NCBI GenBank assembly: GCA_036559705.1
Contig: DATBSP010000120.1
Coordinates: 1 to 29,966 of the forward strand
DNA length: 29,966 nt
Source of the DNA: Hyphomicrobium_A sp036559705
GTDB lineage: Bacteria > Pseudomonadota > Alphaproteobacteria > Rhizobiales > Hyphomicrobiaceae
Direction of reading: 5' to 3'
Part shown: positions 22,846 through 29,966 of the stretch, piece after piece
Position numbering within the stretch: the stretch's first letter is position 1
Layout: each line of letters begins with the position of its first letter
Program-made: the position numbers and the translations under genes
Notes under the pieces: model-generated
The model's input: the letters and a program-made list of their open reading frames with translations, nothing else
The model's database searches: none
Told to the model about the DNA's origin: nothing

Positions 22846-23564
22846 CGCGACCGCTCGCCGTCAGGGTCGACAACAAGGTCTTTCCGGCCGTGGGCGACCG
22901 TGCCGAGAACCACGTCCTCAAGAACATCTCGTTCAAGGTCGAGCCCGGTTCGTTTGTCGTCATCACCGGGCCCTCGGGCGGTGGAAAGTCGACGCTGCTC
23001 AACATCATCTCCGGACTAGACAAGGACTTCGAAGGCACAATCGAGTTCGGCGGAGACCACGATCCGCGCATTGCCTTCGTGTTTCAGACACCTCGACTTT
23101 TACCGTGGCGGACGGTGTACGAGAACATCGCCCTAGCCCTGCCGAAGGGCGACCCGCGCATCGCGAAGATTCCCGAGCTGCTGAAGCGCGTCGGCCTCAC
23201 CGAGGCGGCCAACGCCTACCCGGAAATGATCTCGCTTGGCATGCAGCGGCGCGTGGCGCTCGCCCGCGCCTTCGTGCTGGAGCCCGAGCTGCTGCTGATG
23301 GACGAGCCGTTCGTCTCGCTCGACGACCCGACCGCGTACGCCCTACGGGAATTGCTTGTGGAACTATGGTCGGCACGGCCGACGACGGTGCTTTTTGTTA
23401 CCCATGATAGGCCCGAGGCGGTAATGCTCGGGACCCGCATCTTGCGCCTGTCGAACGGAGCTGCAACTATCGCTCAGGATGTTCCGGTGCGGCTTTCGGT
23501 GGCCGATCGGGCCGACCGCGAGAAGGTGCGGACGGAGCAGCGGCGCATCTTCGGCGAAGCATAG
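22833..23564 (+). CDS. NitT/TauT-type ABC transporter ATP-binding protein
   Basis: This 243-residue ATPase has Walker A GPSGGGKS (46-53), Q-loop Gln85 (FVFQTPRLLPW), Walker B LLLMDEP (153-159), the D-loop SLDD and the switch His of FVTHDRPEA. The signature region is ISLGMQRRVALARA, where SLGMQ (134-138) replaces the usual SGGM/Q. The remainder is normal for SsuB/TauB-like proteins. The ATG is 13 bases inside the permease gene. This completes a full importer with the two preceding genes. The next gene starts 16 bases after its stop, so the biosynthetic block could be read from the same message. Confidence 0.88.
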   Translation: MAPVTRPLAVRVDNKVFPAVGDRAENHVLKNISFKVEPGSFVVITGPSGGGKSTLLNIISGLDKDFEGTIEFGGDHDPRIAFVFQTPRLLPWRTVYENIALALPKGDPRIAKIPELLKRVGLTEAANAYPEMISLGMQRRVALARAFVLEPELLLMDEPFVSLDDPTAYALRELLVELWSARPTTVLFVTHDRPEAVMLGTRILRLSNGAATIAQDVPVRLSVADRADREKVRTEQRRIFGEA

Positions 23565-23580
23565 AATTCATCAAAGAATA

Positions 23581-24336
23581 ATGGAAAACGCGCGCCGAAC
23601 GGCGAGGCTGCTTGCCAGCGTGACGAACGAGACCGAGGCGCTGCTATGCGCCCATCTCGCCGCCGACATCATAGACGCGAAGAACCCGGCTGCCGGCGTG
23701 CTGGGCGCGTTGCCACACGCCACGGTGAAGGCCATACGCGCGCGCGTTCCGCGGCATACTCCGGTCAGCGCCACCATAGGCGATCCGACGCATGATGTGG
23801 ATGCGACGGCGCGAGCTGTCATCGCCATGGCGGAGACCGGCGTCGACATCGTCAAGGTCGGCCTCAGCGGCAAATCGGACGCCGCGCGCACGCTCGAACG
23901 CCTCGGCGAGCTCGAGCTGGGCGAGGTGCTGCTCGTCGGCGTGCTGCTCGCCGATCAGGGCGTCGATCTCGACCTCGTGGGACTTGCGCGCTCAGCGGGT
24001 TTTGCCGGCTTGATGCTCGACACGGCCGACAAGAAACGCGGCGCGTTGCCCGACATCGTCGCCGAGGAAATGCTACAGGCGTTTGTCGCTGCAACTCAAG
24101 GCGCCGGCATGTTCGCCGGACTGGCCGGATCGCTGCGTGCCGGTCATGTGGCGTCGCTGCTGCAATTGGCTCCCGACGTTCTCGGCTTTCGCGGTGGCCT
24201 GTGCCGCCGGGGCGATCGCAACGCCACCCTCGATCCCGACGCGGTGCGCAACGTGCGCCGCGCCGTTCCGTTTGGCGATAGCCGGGTGCCGCTGGCCGGG
24301 GGCATGACGCGGCACCGCGCGGAAGACGTGGCATGA
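23581..24336 (+). CDS. mfnB: (5-formylfuran-3-yl)methyl phosphate synthase (MfnB-like)
   Basis: The archaeal enzyme joins two triose phosphates to make the furan ring precursor of methanofuran; here it would serve methylofuran. The start at 23581 gives 251 residues and the family N-terminus LLASVTNETEALLC; the upstream extension overlaps the ATPase gene. Family segments are AADIIDAKNPAAGVLGALP with Lys34, VDIVKVGLSG with Lys92, GFAGLMLDTADKKRG, AGLAGSLRAGHV and VLGFRGGLCRRGDRNATLDPD. Lysines at these places correspond to the catalytic ones of the archaeal enzyme (inferred from motif similarity). The RBS is weak. It opens the cofactor operon and overlaps the next gene by 4 bases. Confidence 0.92.
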   Translation: MENARRTARLLASVTNETEALLCAHLAADIIDAKNPAAGVLGALPHATVKAIRARVPRHTPVSATIGDPTHDVDATARAVIAMAETGVDIVKVGLSGKSDAARTLERLGELELGEVLLVGVLLADQGVDLDLVGLARSAGFAGLMLDTADKKRGALPDIVAEEMLQAFVAATQGAGMFAGLAGSLRAGHVASLLQLAPDVLGFRGGLCRRGDRNATLDPDAVRNVRRAVPFGDSRVPLAGGMTRHRAEDVA

Positions 24337-24728
24337 GCGGCAAGCAGACCATCTCCGGGCGGCGCGAGGCCGCGATCGCCGACCGCATTTTCGTGCGCGG
24401 CCTGGTGCTGCCCATCGCCATCGGCGTCTACGACGAGGAGCAGGGTATCACCCAGAAGGTGCGCTTCACCATCGAGGCGTCGGTCGCCGGCGGCGTGTCT
24501 CCGAAGGGCGACCATATCGACGAGGTGCCGTCCTATGACGATCTTGTCGGCGCCGTGAAATCGGTTGTCGCCGCCGGTCACATCAACCTCGTCGAAACGC
24601 TGGCCGCGCGCATCGCCGAGTGCTGCCTCGATGACAAGCGCATCGTCTCGGTGCTGGTGCGCGTCGAAAAGCTCGAGCGCGGCCCCGAAGCCGTGGGCGT
24701 CGAAATCGTCCGTCCGCGCGTCCCGTGA
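24333..24728 (+). CDS. FolB-like dihydroneopterin aldolase
   Basis: This 131-residue protein is a tunnelling-fold (T-fold) pterin enzyme of the FolB type. Motifs are RIFVRGLVLPIAIGVYDEEQGITQKVRFTIE at the N-terminus, the central Tyr of VPSYDDLVGAV, the HINLVETLAARIAECCL helix and the VLVRVEKLERGPEAVGVEI strand with a likely catalytic Lys. It probably cleaves dihydroneopterin on the way to the pterin of H4MPT, as in other methylotroph H4MPT clusters. A role in folate synthesis cannot be excluded. It overlaps both neighbours by 4 bases (ATGA before, GTGA after). Confidence 0.88.
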   Translation: MSGKQTISGRREAAIADRIFVRGLVLPIAIGVYDEEQGITQKVRFTIEASVAGGVSPKGDHIDEVPSYDDLVGAVKSVVAAGHINLVETLAARIAECCLDDKRIVSVLVRVEKLERGPEAVGVEIVRPRVP

Positions 24729-25372
24729 GCGCGTCCAGCCGGCCAACGGTTATCAAGCTCGGCGGCAGCCTCTCCGAGAGCGGCCGCATCGCCTCTATCT
24801 TGAAGATGGTCGGCAGGGCGCGGCTCGCCTGTGTAATCGTGCCGGGCGGCGGCACCTTCGCCGACGTCGTCCGTGCGGCCCAGGTCGAGCACGGGTTCTC
24901 CGAGGCGGCAGCACATCGCATGGCAGTGCTCGCCATGCACCAGGCGGGCATGATGCTGTGCGCCATACACGCCCGCCTGCAGCCGGCCGAGACGCTTGCC
25001 GGGATACGCCGGGCGATCGCGCAATCGCGCGTTCCGGTATGGCTGCCGATGAAGCTCGTTGACGGCGACCGGAGCATCTCGCGCGACTGGAACACGACGT
25101 CCGACGGCCTGGCGGCGCGGCTTGCCGAGCGGCTGGGAAGCGCGCCGGTGGTGCTGGTCAAGTCCTGCCGCGTGCCACGCTCAGCTTCGGCGGTCCGTCT
25201 TGCCCGCGAAGGCATCGTCGATCCGACATTCGCGGCGATCGTCGAGCGCGGGCGTCTTTCCTGGCGGGTACTCGGCGCCGGCGATGAGGCTGAGCTGGCC
25301 GATCTCCTCGGCGTTTCGCATCGACCCGGTCGACGCGCCCCGGCCGCCCGTGCTATCGCGCGGCAGAGATGA
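24725..25372 (+). CDS. mfnE: amino-acid-kinase-family protein, MfnE-like
   Basis: This 215-residue protein starts at a GTG overlapping the folB-like stop. The amino-acid/aspartate kinase fold is shown by VIKLGGSLSESGRI at the N-terminus and the phosphate loop VIVPGGGTFADVVRA. Further segments are AHRMAVLAMHQAGMMLC, WLPMKLVDGDRSISRDWNTTSDGLAARLAERLG and VVLVKSC. Archaeal MfnE belongs to this family and phosphorylates the aminomethylfuran phosphate intermediate of methanofuran. Neighbourhood with mfnB and an mfnF-like gene supports the same step here. The Arg-rich tail after LLGVSHRPG is not conserved in appearance. Assignment of the exact substrate is inferred. Confidence 0.82.
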   Translation: MSASSRPTVIKLGGSLSESGRIASILKMVGRARLACVIVPGGGTFADVVRAAQVEHGFSEAAAHRMAVLAMHQAGMMLCAIHARLQPAETLAGIRRAIAQSRVPVWLPMKLVDGDRSISRDWNTTSDGLAARLAERLGSAPVVLVKSCRVPRSASAVRLAREGIVDPTFAAIVERGRLSWRVLGAGDEAELADLLGVSHRPGRRAPAARAIARQR

Positions 25373-25418
25373 CCGCTTGCGGGGGTCGGCGCGAAGGTGC
25401 GGTCGAGGCACGGCTGAC

Positions 25419-26870
25419 ATGGCTGACAAGAAGCTACTTTTTCTGACCGGGCGCCTCGCCGAGCCACGGCTCGCCGAGACGGTGGCGGCCATGGGCCTGC
25501 CGAACGGGTCCTGGCGCATCGCCAACCTCGGCATCAAGGTCGCTGCCTTGATGACCGAGAACATCGTGCGCAACCGGCTCAAGGAACCGCTCGAGGCCGA
25601 TCGCGTCATCGTGCCCGGCCGCAGCCGCATGAATCTCGGTCACCTGGCCGAGCACTACGGCGTGCCGTTCGAGCGCGGGCCGGACGAGATCGTCGACCTG
25701 CCGCAATTCTTTGGCCACGACGGCAAGCCGCCGGACCTCTCAAAGCAGGACATCCGCATCTTCGCCGAGATCGTCGACGCGCCCGGCTTTACGGTGGAGA
25801 AGCTGGTCGAGCGCGGGCGTGAGCTGATCGCCAAGGGCGGCGACGTCGTCGACATTGGGTGTCAGCCGGACGTGCACTTCCCGCACCTCGAAGAGACCGT
25901 CATCGCGCTGAAAGGCGAAGGCTTCAAAGTCAGCGTCGACTCCGGCGATGTCGACGAGTTGCGCCGCGGCGCGCGCGCTGGGGCGGACTATGTACTGAGC
26001 CTCGATGAGTCGAGCCTCGATGCCATCGACGGCACCAAATGCGTGCCGATCTTGCTGCCGCGGCCGCACGGCGATCTTAACTCGCTGCTCCGCGCCATCG
26101 ATCTATGCAAGTCAAAGGGCATTCCGCATATCGCCGATCCCGTCCTCGACCCGATCAACTTCGGCTTCATGACCTCGCTCGAACGCTACGCGCAGTTGCG
26201 CCGCGCGCGCCCCGACGTCGAGATCCTCATGGGCACCGGCAACCTCACCGAGCTGACCGACGCCGATAGCGGCGGCGTCACCGCAGTGCTGCTCGGCATC
26301 TGCGCCGAACTCAAGATCCGCAACGTGCTCATCGTGCAAGTCTCGCCGCACACCCGCCGCACCGTGGAAGAGCACGACGCCGCACGCCGTCTGATGTATC
26401 GCGCGCGGGAGGATGGCAATCTGCCGAAGGGCTACGGCAACCAACTCTTGTCGCTGCACGACGTGCGCCCCTTTCCCGACACGCCCGAGCAGATTGCCGA
26501 GGAGGCAAAGAACGTCAAAGATTCGAACTACCGCATCGAAGCGGCGGCCGACGGCCTGCACATCTACAATCGCGATGGTCACCACATCGCCGCCGATCCG
26601 TTCGCATTCTTCGAAAAGCTGGGCGTCGAGAAGGACGGCGCCCACGCCTTCTATCTCGGCTATGAGCTGGCCAAAGCGGAGATTGCGCGCGCGCTCGGCA
26701 AACGTTATGCGCAGGACAGCGCGCTCGATTGGGGTGTCGCCGCCGATCGAAAATCGGACGACCTGACGCAGCACGCGCCCGAGGGCGCAACGCTCAAAGC
26801 CGCCCGCAAGGAGAAGCAGGATGCCGCGCATCGTCGAAGCGATCGTGACGACGACGAACGCGAAGGGTGA
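25419..26870 (+). CDS. dihydropteroate synthase-like protein of the H4MPT pathway
   Basis: The start at 25419 (MADKKLLFLTGRLAEPRLAE) gives 483 residues; the open frame before it overlaps mfnE and is rejected. The N-terminal domain (about 1-140; MTENIVRNRLKEPLEADRVIVPGRSRMNLGHLAEHYG) is the domain usually found in front of these DHPS-related proteins. The TIM-barrel core includes GGDVVDIGCQPDVHFPHLEETVIALKGEGFKVSVDSGDVDELRRGARAGADYVLSLDE and PHIADPVLDPINFGFM. It probably joins the pterin to the arylamine unit of H4MPT or acts in a closely linked step; the reaction in bacteria is not proven. The last 50 bases overlap the next gene. Confidence 0.85.
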   Translation: MADKKLLFLTGRLAEPRLAETVAAMGLPNGSWRIANLGIKVAALMTENIVRNRLKEPLEADRVIVPGRSRMNLGHLAEHYGVPFERGPDEIVDLPQFFGHDGKPPDLSKQDIRIFAEIVDAPGFTVEKLVERGRELIAKGGDVVDIGCQPDVHFPHLEETVIALKGEGFKVSVDSGDVDELRRGARAGADYVLSLDESSLDAIDGTKCVPILLPRPHGDLNSLLRAIDLCKSKGIPHIADPVLDPINFGFMTSLERYAQLRRARPDVEILMGTGNLTELTDADSGGVTAVLLGICAELKIRNVLIVQVSPHTRRTVEEHDAARRLMYRAREDGNLPKGYGNQLLSLHDVRPFPDTPEQIAEEAKNVKDSNYRIEAAADGLHIYNRDGHHIAADPFAFFEKLGVEKDGAHAFYLGYELAKAEIARALGKRYAQDSALDWGVAADRKSDDLTQHAPEGATLKAARKEKQDAAHRRSDRDDDEREG

Positions 26871-27387
26871 AGTGCACATCGCCCCGCTCGGCCTCATCGC
26901 TGACGGCGACGACTGGATCATCGCGCCGTTCCGACCCTCGCGCACGCTGGACAATCTGCGCGAGGTGCCGTTCGCGGTTGCCAGCCACACCGACGACGTG
27001 CGCGTTTTCGCCGGCTGCGTGACGGGACGCAAGGACTGGCCGACGCGGCCGGCCGCCACGATCAGCGGCGTGCGCCTGGCCGATGCCGTGTCGCACTGGG
27101 AACTCAGCGTTGAGCGCGTCAGCGAGGACGAGCAGCGCCCGCGCTTCTCCTGTCGCCTGGTGCACGAGGGCAACCACCGACCGTGGGAAGGGTTCAACCG
27201 TGCGCAAGCCGCGGTGCTCGAATGTGCCGTATTGGTGACGCGCCTCAAGATGCTGCCGCCGGAGAAGATCGACGCAGAGTTGAAGTATCTCGAAATTGCC
27301 ATCTCCAAGACGGCAGGGCCGCGCGAGCAGGAGGCGTGGAGTTGGCTGATGGAGAAAATCGAAGCCTTTCGTGCCGGGCAATCTTGA
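26821..27387 (+). CDS. DUF447 family protein
   Basis: This 188-residue protein begins MPRIVEAIVTTTNAKGEVHIAPLGLIADGDDWIIAPF, the typical N-terminus of DUF447, a split-barrel fold related to flavin reductases. It continues with AISKTAGPREQEAWSWLMEKIEAF at the end. Such proteins occur in nearly all methylotroph and many archaeal C1-carrier clusters, but no reaction is known. AAGGAG lies 8 bases before the ATG although the start is 50 bases inside the DHPS-like gene. Only 11 bases separate it from the convergent mfnF-like gene, so there is no room for a terminator. Confidence 0.85.
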   Translation: MPRIVEAIVTTTNAKGEVHIAPLGLIADGDDWIIAPFRPSRTLDNLREVPFAVASHTDDVRVFAGCVTGRKDWPTRPAATISGVRLADAVSHWELSVERVSEDEQRPRFSCRLVHEGNHRPWEGFNRAQAAVLECAVLVTRLKMLPPEKIDAELKYLEIAISKTAGPREQEAWSWLMEKIEAFRAGQS

Positions 27388-27398
27388 AGCGCCGAGAT

Positions 27399-28424
27399 CT
27401 AGGCGGCCTGCATGAGCAGCGCGACGGCGACGGCCGGCGCGCAGCGAGTCGCCCATTCCGCGCACTCGGGCGCGGCGTTGGCCAGCACGCCGAAAGTGGT
27501 GCACGGCCGGCCGATACCGGCGGCAAACGTTTCGACCTGCGCCGTGCCGATGCCAGCGGCGATGACGGGGGCATCCTTGGGCAGCGCCGCTGCCGCGAGC
27601 ACTTCATCGATAGCCGCGCGGATATCATCGGTTTGCCGCTCGGCGATCTCGCGGGCCGCGGCGCGCCACTCGTCCGCTGTCGCGTCGATGGCGTCGCGGC
27701 CGAAGCAGCGCGCAAACCGTGTGACGCTTTCATTGATGGTCTTGCCGTGCCCGTCCAGCGTGTCGTGCTGATCGACGCCGTCGGGTAGTTCGCCAAGGAC
27801 GCGGCGCACATCGGCCATGTTTGCGAAGTGGCCCGCGGCAAGCCGCTGCATGTGGCCGCCGAACCTCGCACTGCGCGTCACGAAGCTGACGTCGGTGCGC
27901 GTAAGCCCCGTGTAAATCAGCTCTCCGGTAGCTAGCCGCTCGCCGTCGGTCATGCCGCGCGCGGATGGTTTGCCGCCGACGATGGGGATGATGTCGGTCG
28001 TCGTCGAGCCCATATCGATAAGTAGCGCGTCGGACATCCGGCGGCTGACAAGCGTTGCGCTGGCGAGGAAGTTGGTCGAGGCGGCGCTCAGCGGATCGGC
28101 ATGGGCTTCCTCGATATCGCCAAATCCGTGCGGACCCATCCAGATGCGCATGGCCGGCAAGAGGATCGCCTCGAGACGATCGAGGATTGCCGCAACGCCA
28201 CTGCGCCGGTCAGGGAACAACTCGCACAATTCCCCCGTCATGGTTGCGGCGTGGGTGTCGGCGCGGGCGACGAGCGGTGCCACCTCCGCAAATGCCGCAT
28301 CTAGCCGGTCGAGGCCGCGCCATAGCGGGCAGGCGACCTGCCGCACGGCGATGGTGCGCTTGCCCTCGGCCAGCGCCACCTTGAGGTGTGCCCCGCCCAC
28401 GTCGTAACCGGCCGTGATGGCCAT
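27399..28424 (-). CDS. mfnF: hydantoinase/oxoprolinase-type protein, MfnF-like, C1-carrier biosynthesis
   Basis: This 341-residue protein is an ASKHA-fold member with phosphate-binding loops ITAGYDVGGAHLKVAL at the N-terminus and LLIDMGSTTTDIIPIVGG in the middle, and a PVIAAGIGTAQVETFA loop near the C-terminus. It belongs to the family first noted as H4MPT-linked C1-transfer proteins; archaeal MfnF joins the activated aminomethylfuran to gamma-glutamyl-tyramine. A similar condensation to the tyrosine-type chain of methylofuran is likely here. GGAGG precedes the ATG. It is divergent from the HisA-like gene (86 bases apart) and convergent with DUF447. Confidence 0.87.
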   Translation of the reverse strand: MAITAGYDVGGAHLKVALAEGKRTIAVRQVACPLWRGLDRLDAAFAEVAPLVARADTHAATMTGELCELFPDRRSGVAAILDRLEAILLPAMRIWMGPHGFGDIEEAHADPLSAASTNFLASATLVSRRMSDALLIDMGSTTTDIIPIVGGKPSARGMTDGERLATGELIYTGLTRTDVSFVTRSARFGGHMQRLAAGHFANMADVRRVLGELPDGVDQHDTLDGHGKTINESVTRFARCFGRDAIDATADEWRAAAREIAERQTDDIRAAIDEVLAAAALPKDAPVIAAGIGTAQVETFAAGIGRPCTTFGVLANAAPECAEWATRCAPAVAVALLMQAA

Positions 28425-28510
28425 AAGGCCCGCCTCCGCGCCGCGCTTTCCAGCGCCTCCATTACGTCTCGGGCCGTGTTACACGAGGGGCGCGCGGAGG
28501 CAAGCGAGGC

Positions 28511-29218
28511 ATGGAGACCATCCCGGTTATCGACGTGCGGCATGGGCTGGCGGTGGCGGCCGTGCGCGGGCAGCGCGCCGACTATCGTCCGCTGGTGACG
28601 CCGCTAGCCGAGGGCAGTGCGCCGGCCGATATCGCGTGCGGCTACGCGGCACTGTTTACCTTCCCGGTGCTGTATGTCGCCGATCTGGACGGCATCGAGG
28701 GCCGCGGGCGCGACGCAGGCTTGCCGGCGCGTCTCGCCGCCGCAGTGACGGGACTGCACCTATGGGTCGACGACGGCACGCGCGCGCGCGCCGCCGCGCA
28801 GCGCATCGCCGACGAGCAGCACGCGACCCTGGTCATCGGCACCGAGAGCCTCAGCGACGGGCAAGACGTCGCCGCCATGCGTGCCTTGCCGCACGACCGC
28901 TATGTGCTGTCGCTCGATTTCGACAACGACCGTTTTGTCGGCCCGCGCGAGGTGCTCGACGAGCCGCAGCACTGGCCCCTCAGCGTCATCGTCATGACGC
29001 TGGCGCGCGTAGGGTCTGCCGAAGGGCCTGATGTGCAACGCATTGCCTCGATTGTCGGGCGCGCTGGCGGCCGGCGTATCTATGCCGCCGGAGGCGTGCG
29101 CAACCGCGCCGACATCGGAGCCCTGCATGCCGCCGGCGCCGCCGGCGTGCTGATTGCCACGGCGCTGCATGCCGGAACGATAAAGGCCGACGATCTCGAG
29201 GAGATCGCCGACCTTTGA
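28511..29218 (+). CDS. HisA/HisF-related TIM-barrel protein of C1-carrier clusters
   Basis: This 235-residue protein resembles HisA but is short and not in a histidine context. Visible elements are IPVIDVRHGLAVAAVRGQRADYRPL, FPVLYVADLDGIEG (with the Asp pair typical of strand 2), RYVLSLDFDNDRFVGP, LSVIVMTLARVGSAEGPD and the phosphate loops RRIYAAGGVRNRADIG and AGVLIATALHAGTI. Relatives are known from archaeal and methylotroph C1 clusters as 'HisA/F family' proteins without a proven reaction. GGAGG lies 14 bases before the ATG. It probably acts in methylofuran or H4MPT synthesis, judging only by neighbours. Confidence 0.85.
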   Translation: METIPVIDVRHGLAVAAVRGQRADYRPLVTPLAEGSAPADIACGYAALFTFPVLYVADLDGIEGRGRDAGLPARLAAAVTGLHLWVDDGTRARAAAQRIADEQHATLVIGTESLSDGQDVAAMRALPHDRYVLSLDFDNDRFVGPREVLDEPQHWPLSVIVMTLARVGSAEGPDVQRIASIVGRAGGRRIYAAGGVRNRADIGALHAAGAAGVLIATALHAGTIKADDLEEIADL

Positions 29219-29303
29219 TGACGTCGCACGAAGGGTCAGAGCAGAACCGCACGCCGGGGGTTCTACCCGTTCCAACGGCCGGAAAGAAGTCTACCCAATC
29301 GCT

Positions 29304-29344
29304 GCAGCAGGCCCCCCTTCATCGGAGGGGCATCGTTCTGCTGC
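29304..29344. terminator. bidirectional hairpin between HisA-like gene and fae
   Basis: GCAGCAG (29304-29310) pairs with CTGCTGC (29338-29344), enclosing a GC-rich inner part with CCCCT/AGGGG pairing. It lies in the convergent gap just past the fae stop. No long T-run follows on either strand, so the strength is uncertain. Confidence 0.5.
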
Positions 29345-29358
29345 GGACGGTTTCCGCT

Positions 29359-29871
29359 TCAAGCCTTCGCAGCGAAGGGGTGATGGGCGGAGTTGCGCTG
29401 GGCAGTGACTTCGGCCGCAGTCGGCTTGCCGGCGACGGCGCGAGCAATCGACTCCTTCACTGCGCGATAGTTGTAGTCCTGGATTTTCGCGTCGTCGGCA
29501 GCTTCCCAGTGAATGAACACGCCGACGCAGATGAAGACGTCGTCCGCTTCGGAGGCCGGGATCACGCCCTCGGCAACGCTGTCCTGCACGGCCTTGGCGA
29601 CGGCATACTGGGCAGGTCCGAACATCTGAACGGCCTGACGGGCGTCCTTGATGGTGACCTTGTTGTAAAGGATCGTGTTCGGCTTGCAGGGCAGGTTCGG
29701 AGCGATGACGGCGAGCAGCGTCGTGAAGCCGTCCTTGTTGTTCGTCAGCGCGTTGCAGAAGGCGGTTTCGGCCGCTGAGCCACGCGGGCCCATAAGCAGG
29801 TCGATGTGCGCGACCTCGTTTCCATCACCGACGAGCGACTCGCCGAGTAGTACCTTGTTGATCTTGGCCAT
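29359..29871 (-). CDS. fae: formaldehyde-activating enzyme (Fae)
   Basis: Fae condenses formaldehyde with H4MPT to methylene-H4MPT in the cytoplasm, the entry step for formaldehyde from XoxF. The start at 29871 follows GGGAGAAA and gives 170 residues with the exact family N-terminus MAKINKVLLGESLVGDGNEVAHID; the longer frame is rejected. The catalytic His is in NEVAHIDLLMGPRGS (His22 counting the Met). Other signature segments are LLAVIAPNLPCKPNT, ARQAVQMFGPAQYAVAKAVQD, GVFIHWEAADDAKIQDYNY and the end SAHHPFAAKA. Length is normal. Only 95 bases of upstream sequence are in the window, without a clear promoter. Confidence 0.98.
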   Translation of the reverse strand: MAKINKVLLGESLVGDGNEVAHIDLLMGPRGSAAETAFCNALTNNKDGFTTLLAVIAPNLPCKPNTILYNKVTIKDARQAVQMFGPAQYAVAKAVQDSVAEGVIPASEADDVFICVGVFIHWEAADDAKIQDYNYRAVKESIARAVAGKPTAAEVTAQRNSAHHPFAAKA

Positions 29872-29966
29872 TCGGGGTTTCTCCCAAGCTATTAAACACC
29901 ACGAGCACCAACGCCACCCCGCCGAGGCCGAGCGCACCGGTTCTGCCCAATTCCGAAAAGCTATCC

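Noticed and set aside
1..29966. CRISPR array, tRNA/rRNA genes, insertion sequences or phage genes
   Set aside because: No regularly spaced repeats, tRNA cloverleaf, transposase or phage protein was seen; all long genes fit a chromosomal C1 island.

Overview
This GC-rich window reads as part of the C1-metabolism island of a methylotrophic alphaproteobacterium. The encoded proteins look most like those of Hyphomicrobium, Methylobacterium and related Hyphomicrobiales; this placement comes from remembered protein similarity, not from a search. Almost every gene can be tied to oxidising methanol through a lanthanide-type (XoxF) quinoprotein and handling the resulting formaldehyde on tetrahydromethanopterin (H4MPT) and methylofuran.

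Layout. (1) 423-5191, minus strand: a tightly overlapping fhcB-fhcA-fhcD-fhcC operon for the formyltransferase/hydrolase complex. (2) 5361-8121, plus strand: periplasmic accessory genes (MxaD-like SRPBCC protein, lipoprotein-like beta-propeller, two unassigned exported proteins). (3) 8229-10048, minus strand: a SoxYZ-like carrier and an exported metallo-beta-lactamase-fold hydrolase of the 'quinoprotein relay' type. (4) 10049-14816, plus strand: a 512-base structured leader, then xoxF, xoxG, xoxJ and a CXXCW rhodanese-like protein. (5) 14894-20300, minus strand: a lut-like cluster (exported coiled-coil protein, ABC permease, ABC ATPase, YVTN beta-propeller, periplasmic binding protein) matching the lanthanide utilisation/transport set known from Methylorubrum extorquens. 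(6) 20572-23564, plus strand: a small exported protein translationally chained to a second, NitT/TauT-type ABC importer of unknown substrate. (7) 23581-29218: cofactor biosynthesis genes (mfnB, folB-like, mfnE-like, dihydropteroate-synthase-like, DUF447, mfnF-like, HisA-like). (8) 29359-29871, minus strand: fae.

Working model. XoxF oxidises methanol in the periplasm using PQQ and a lanthanide and passes electrons to XoxG; XoxJ and the MxaD-like protein assist. The lut-type ABC system handles the metal. Formaldehyde is condensed with H4MPT by Fae, and at the end of the pathway Fhc moves the formyl group to methylofuran and releases formate. The biosynthetic block makes the methylofuran and pterin carriers. 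mtdB, mch, a TonB receptor, lanmodulin and PQQ biosynthesis genes are not in this window. The least explained parts are the second ABC importer, the 7061-8121 gene pair, the SoxYZ-like relay and the palindrome-rich regulatory regions before xoxF and at the lut divergent promoter. No tRNA, rRNA, CRISPR array or insertion sequence was seen.
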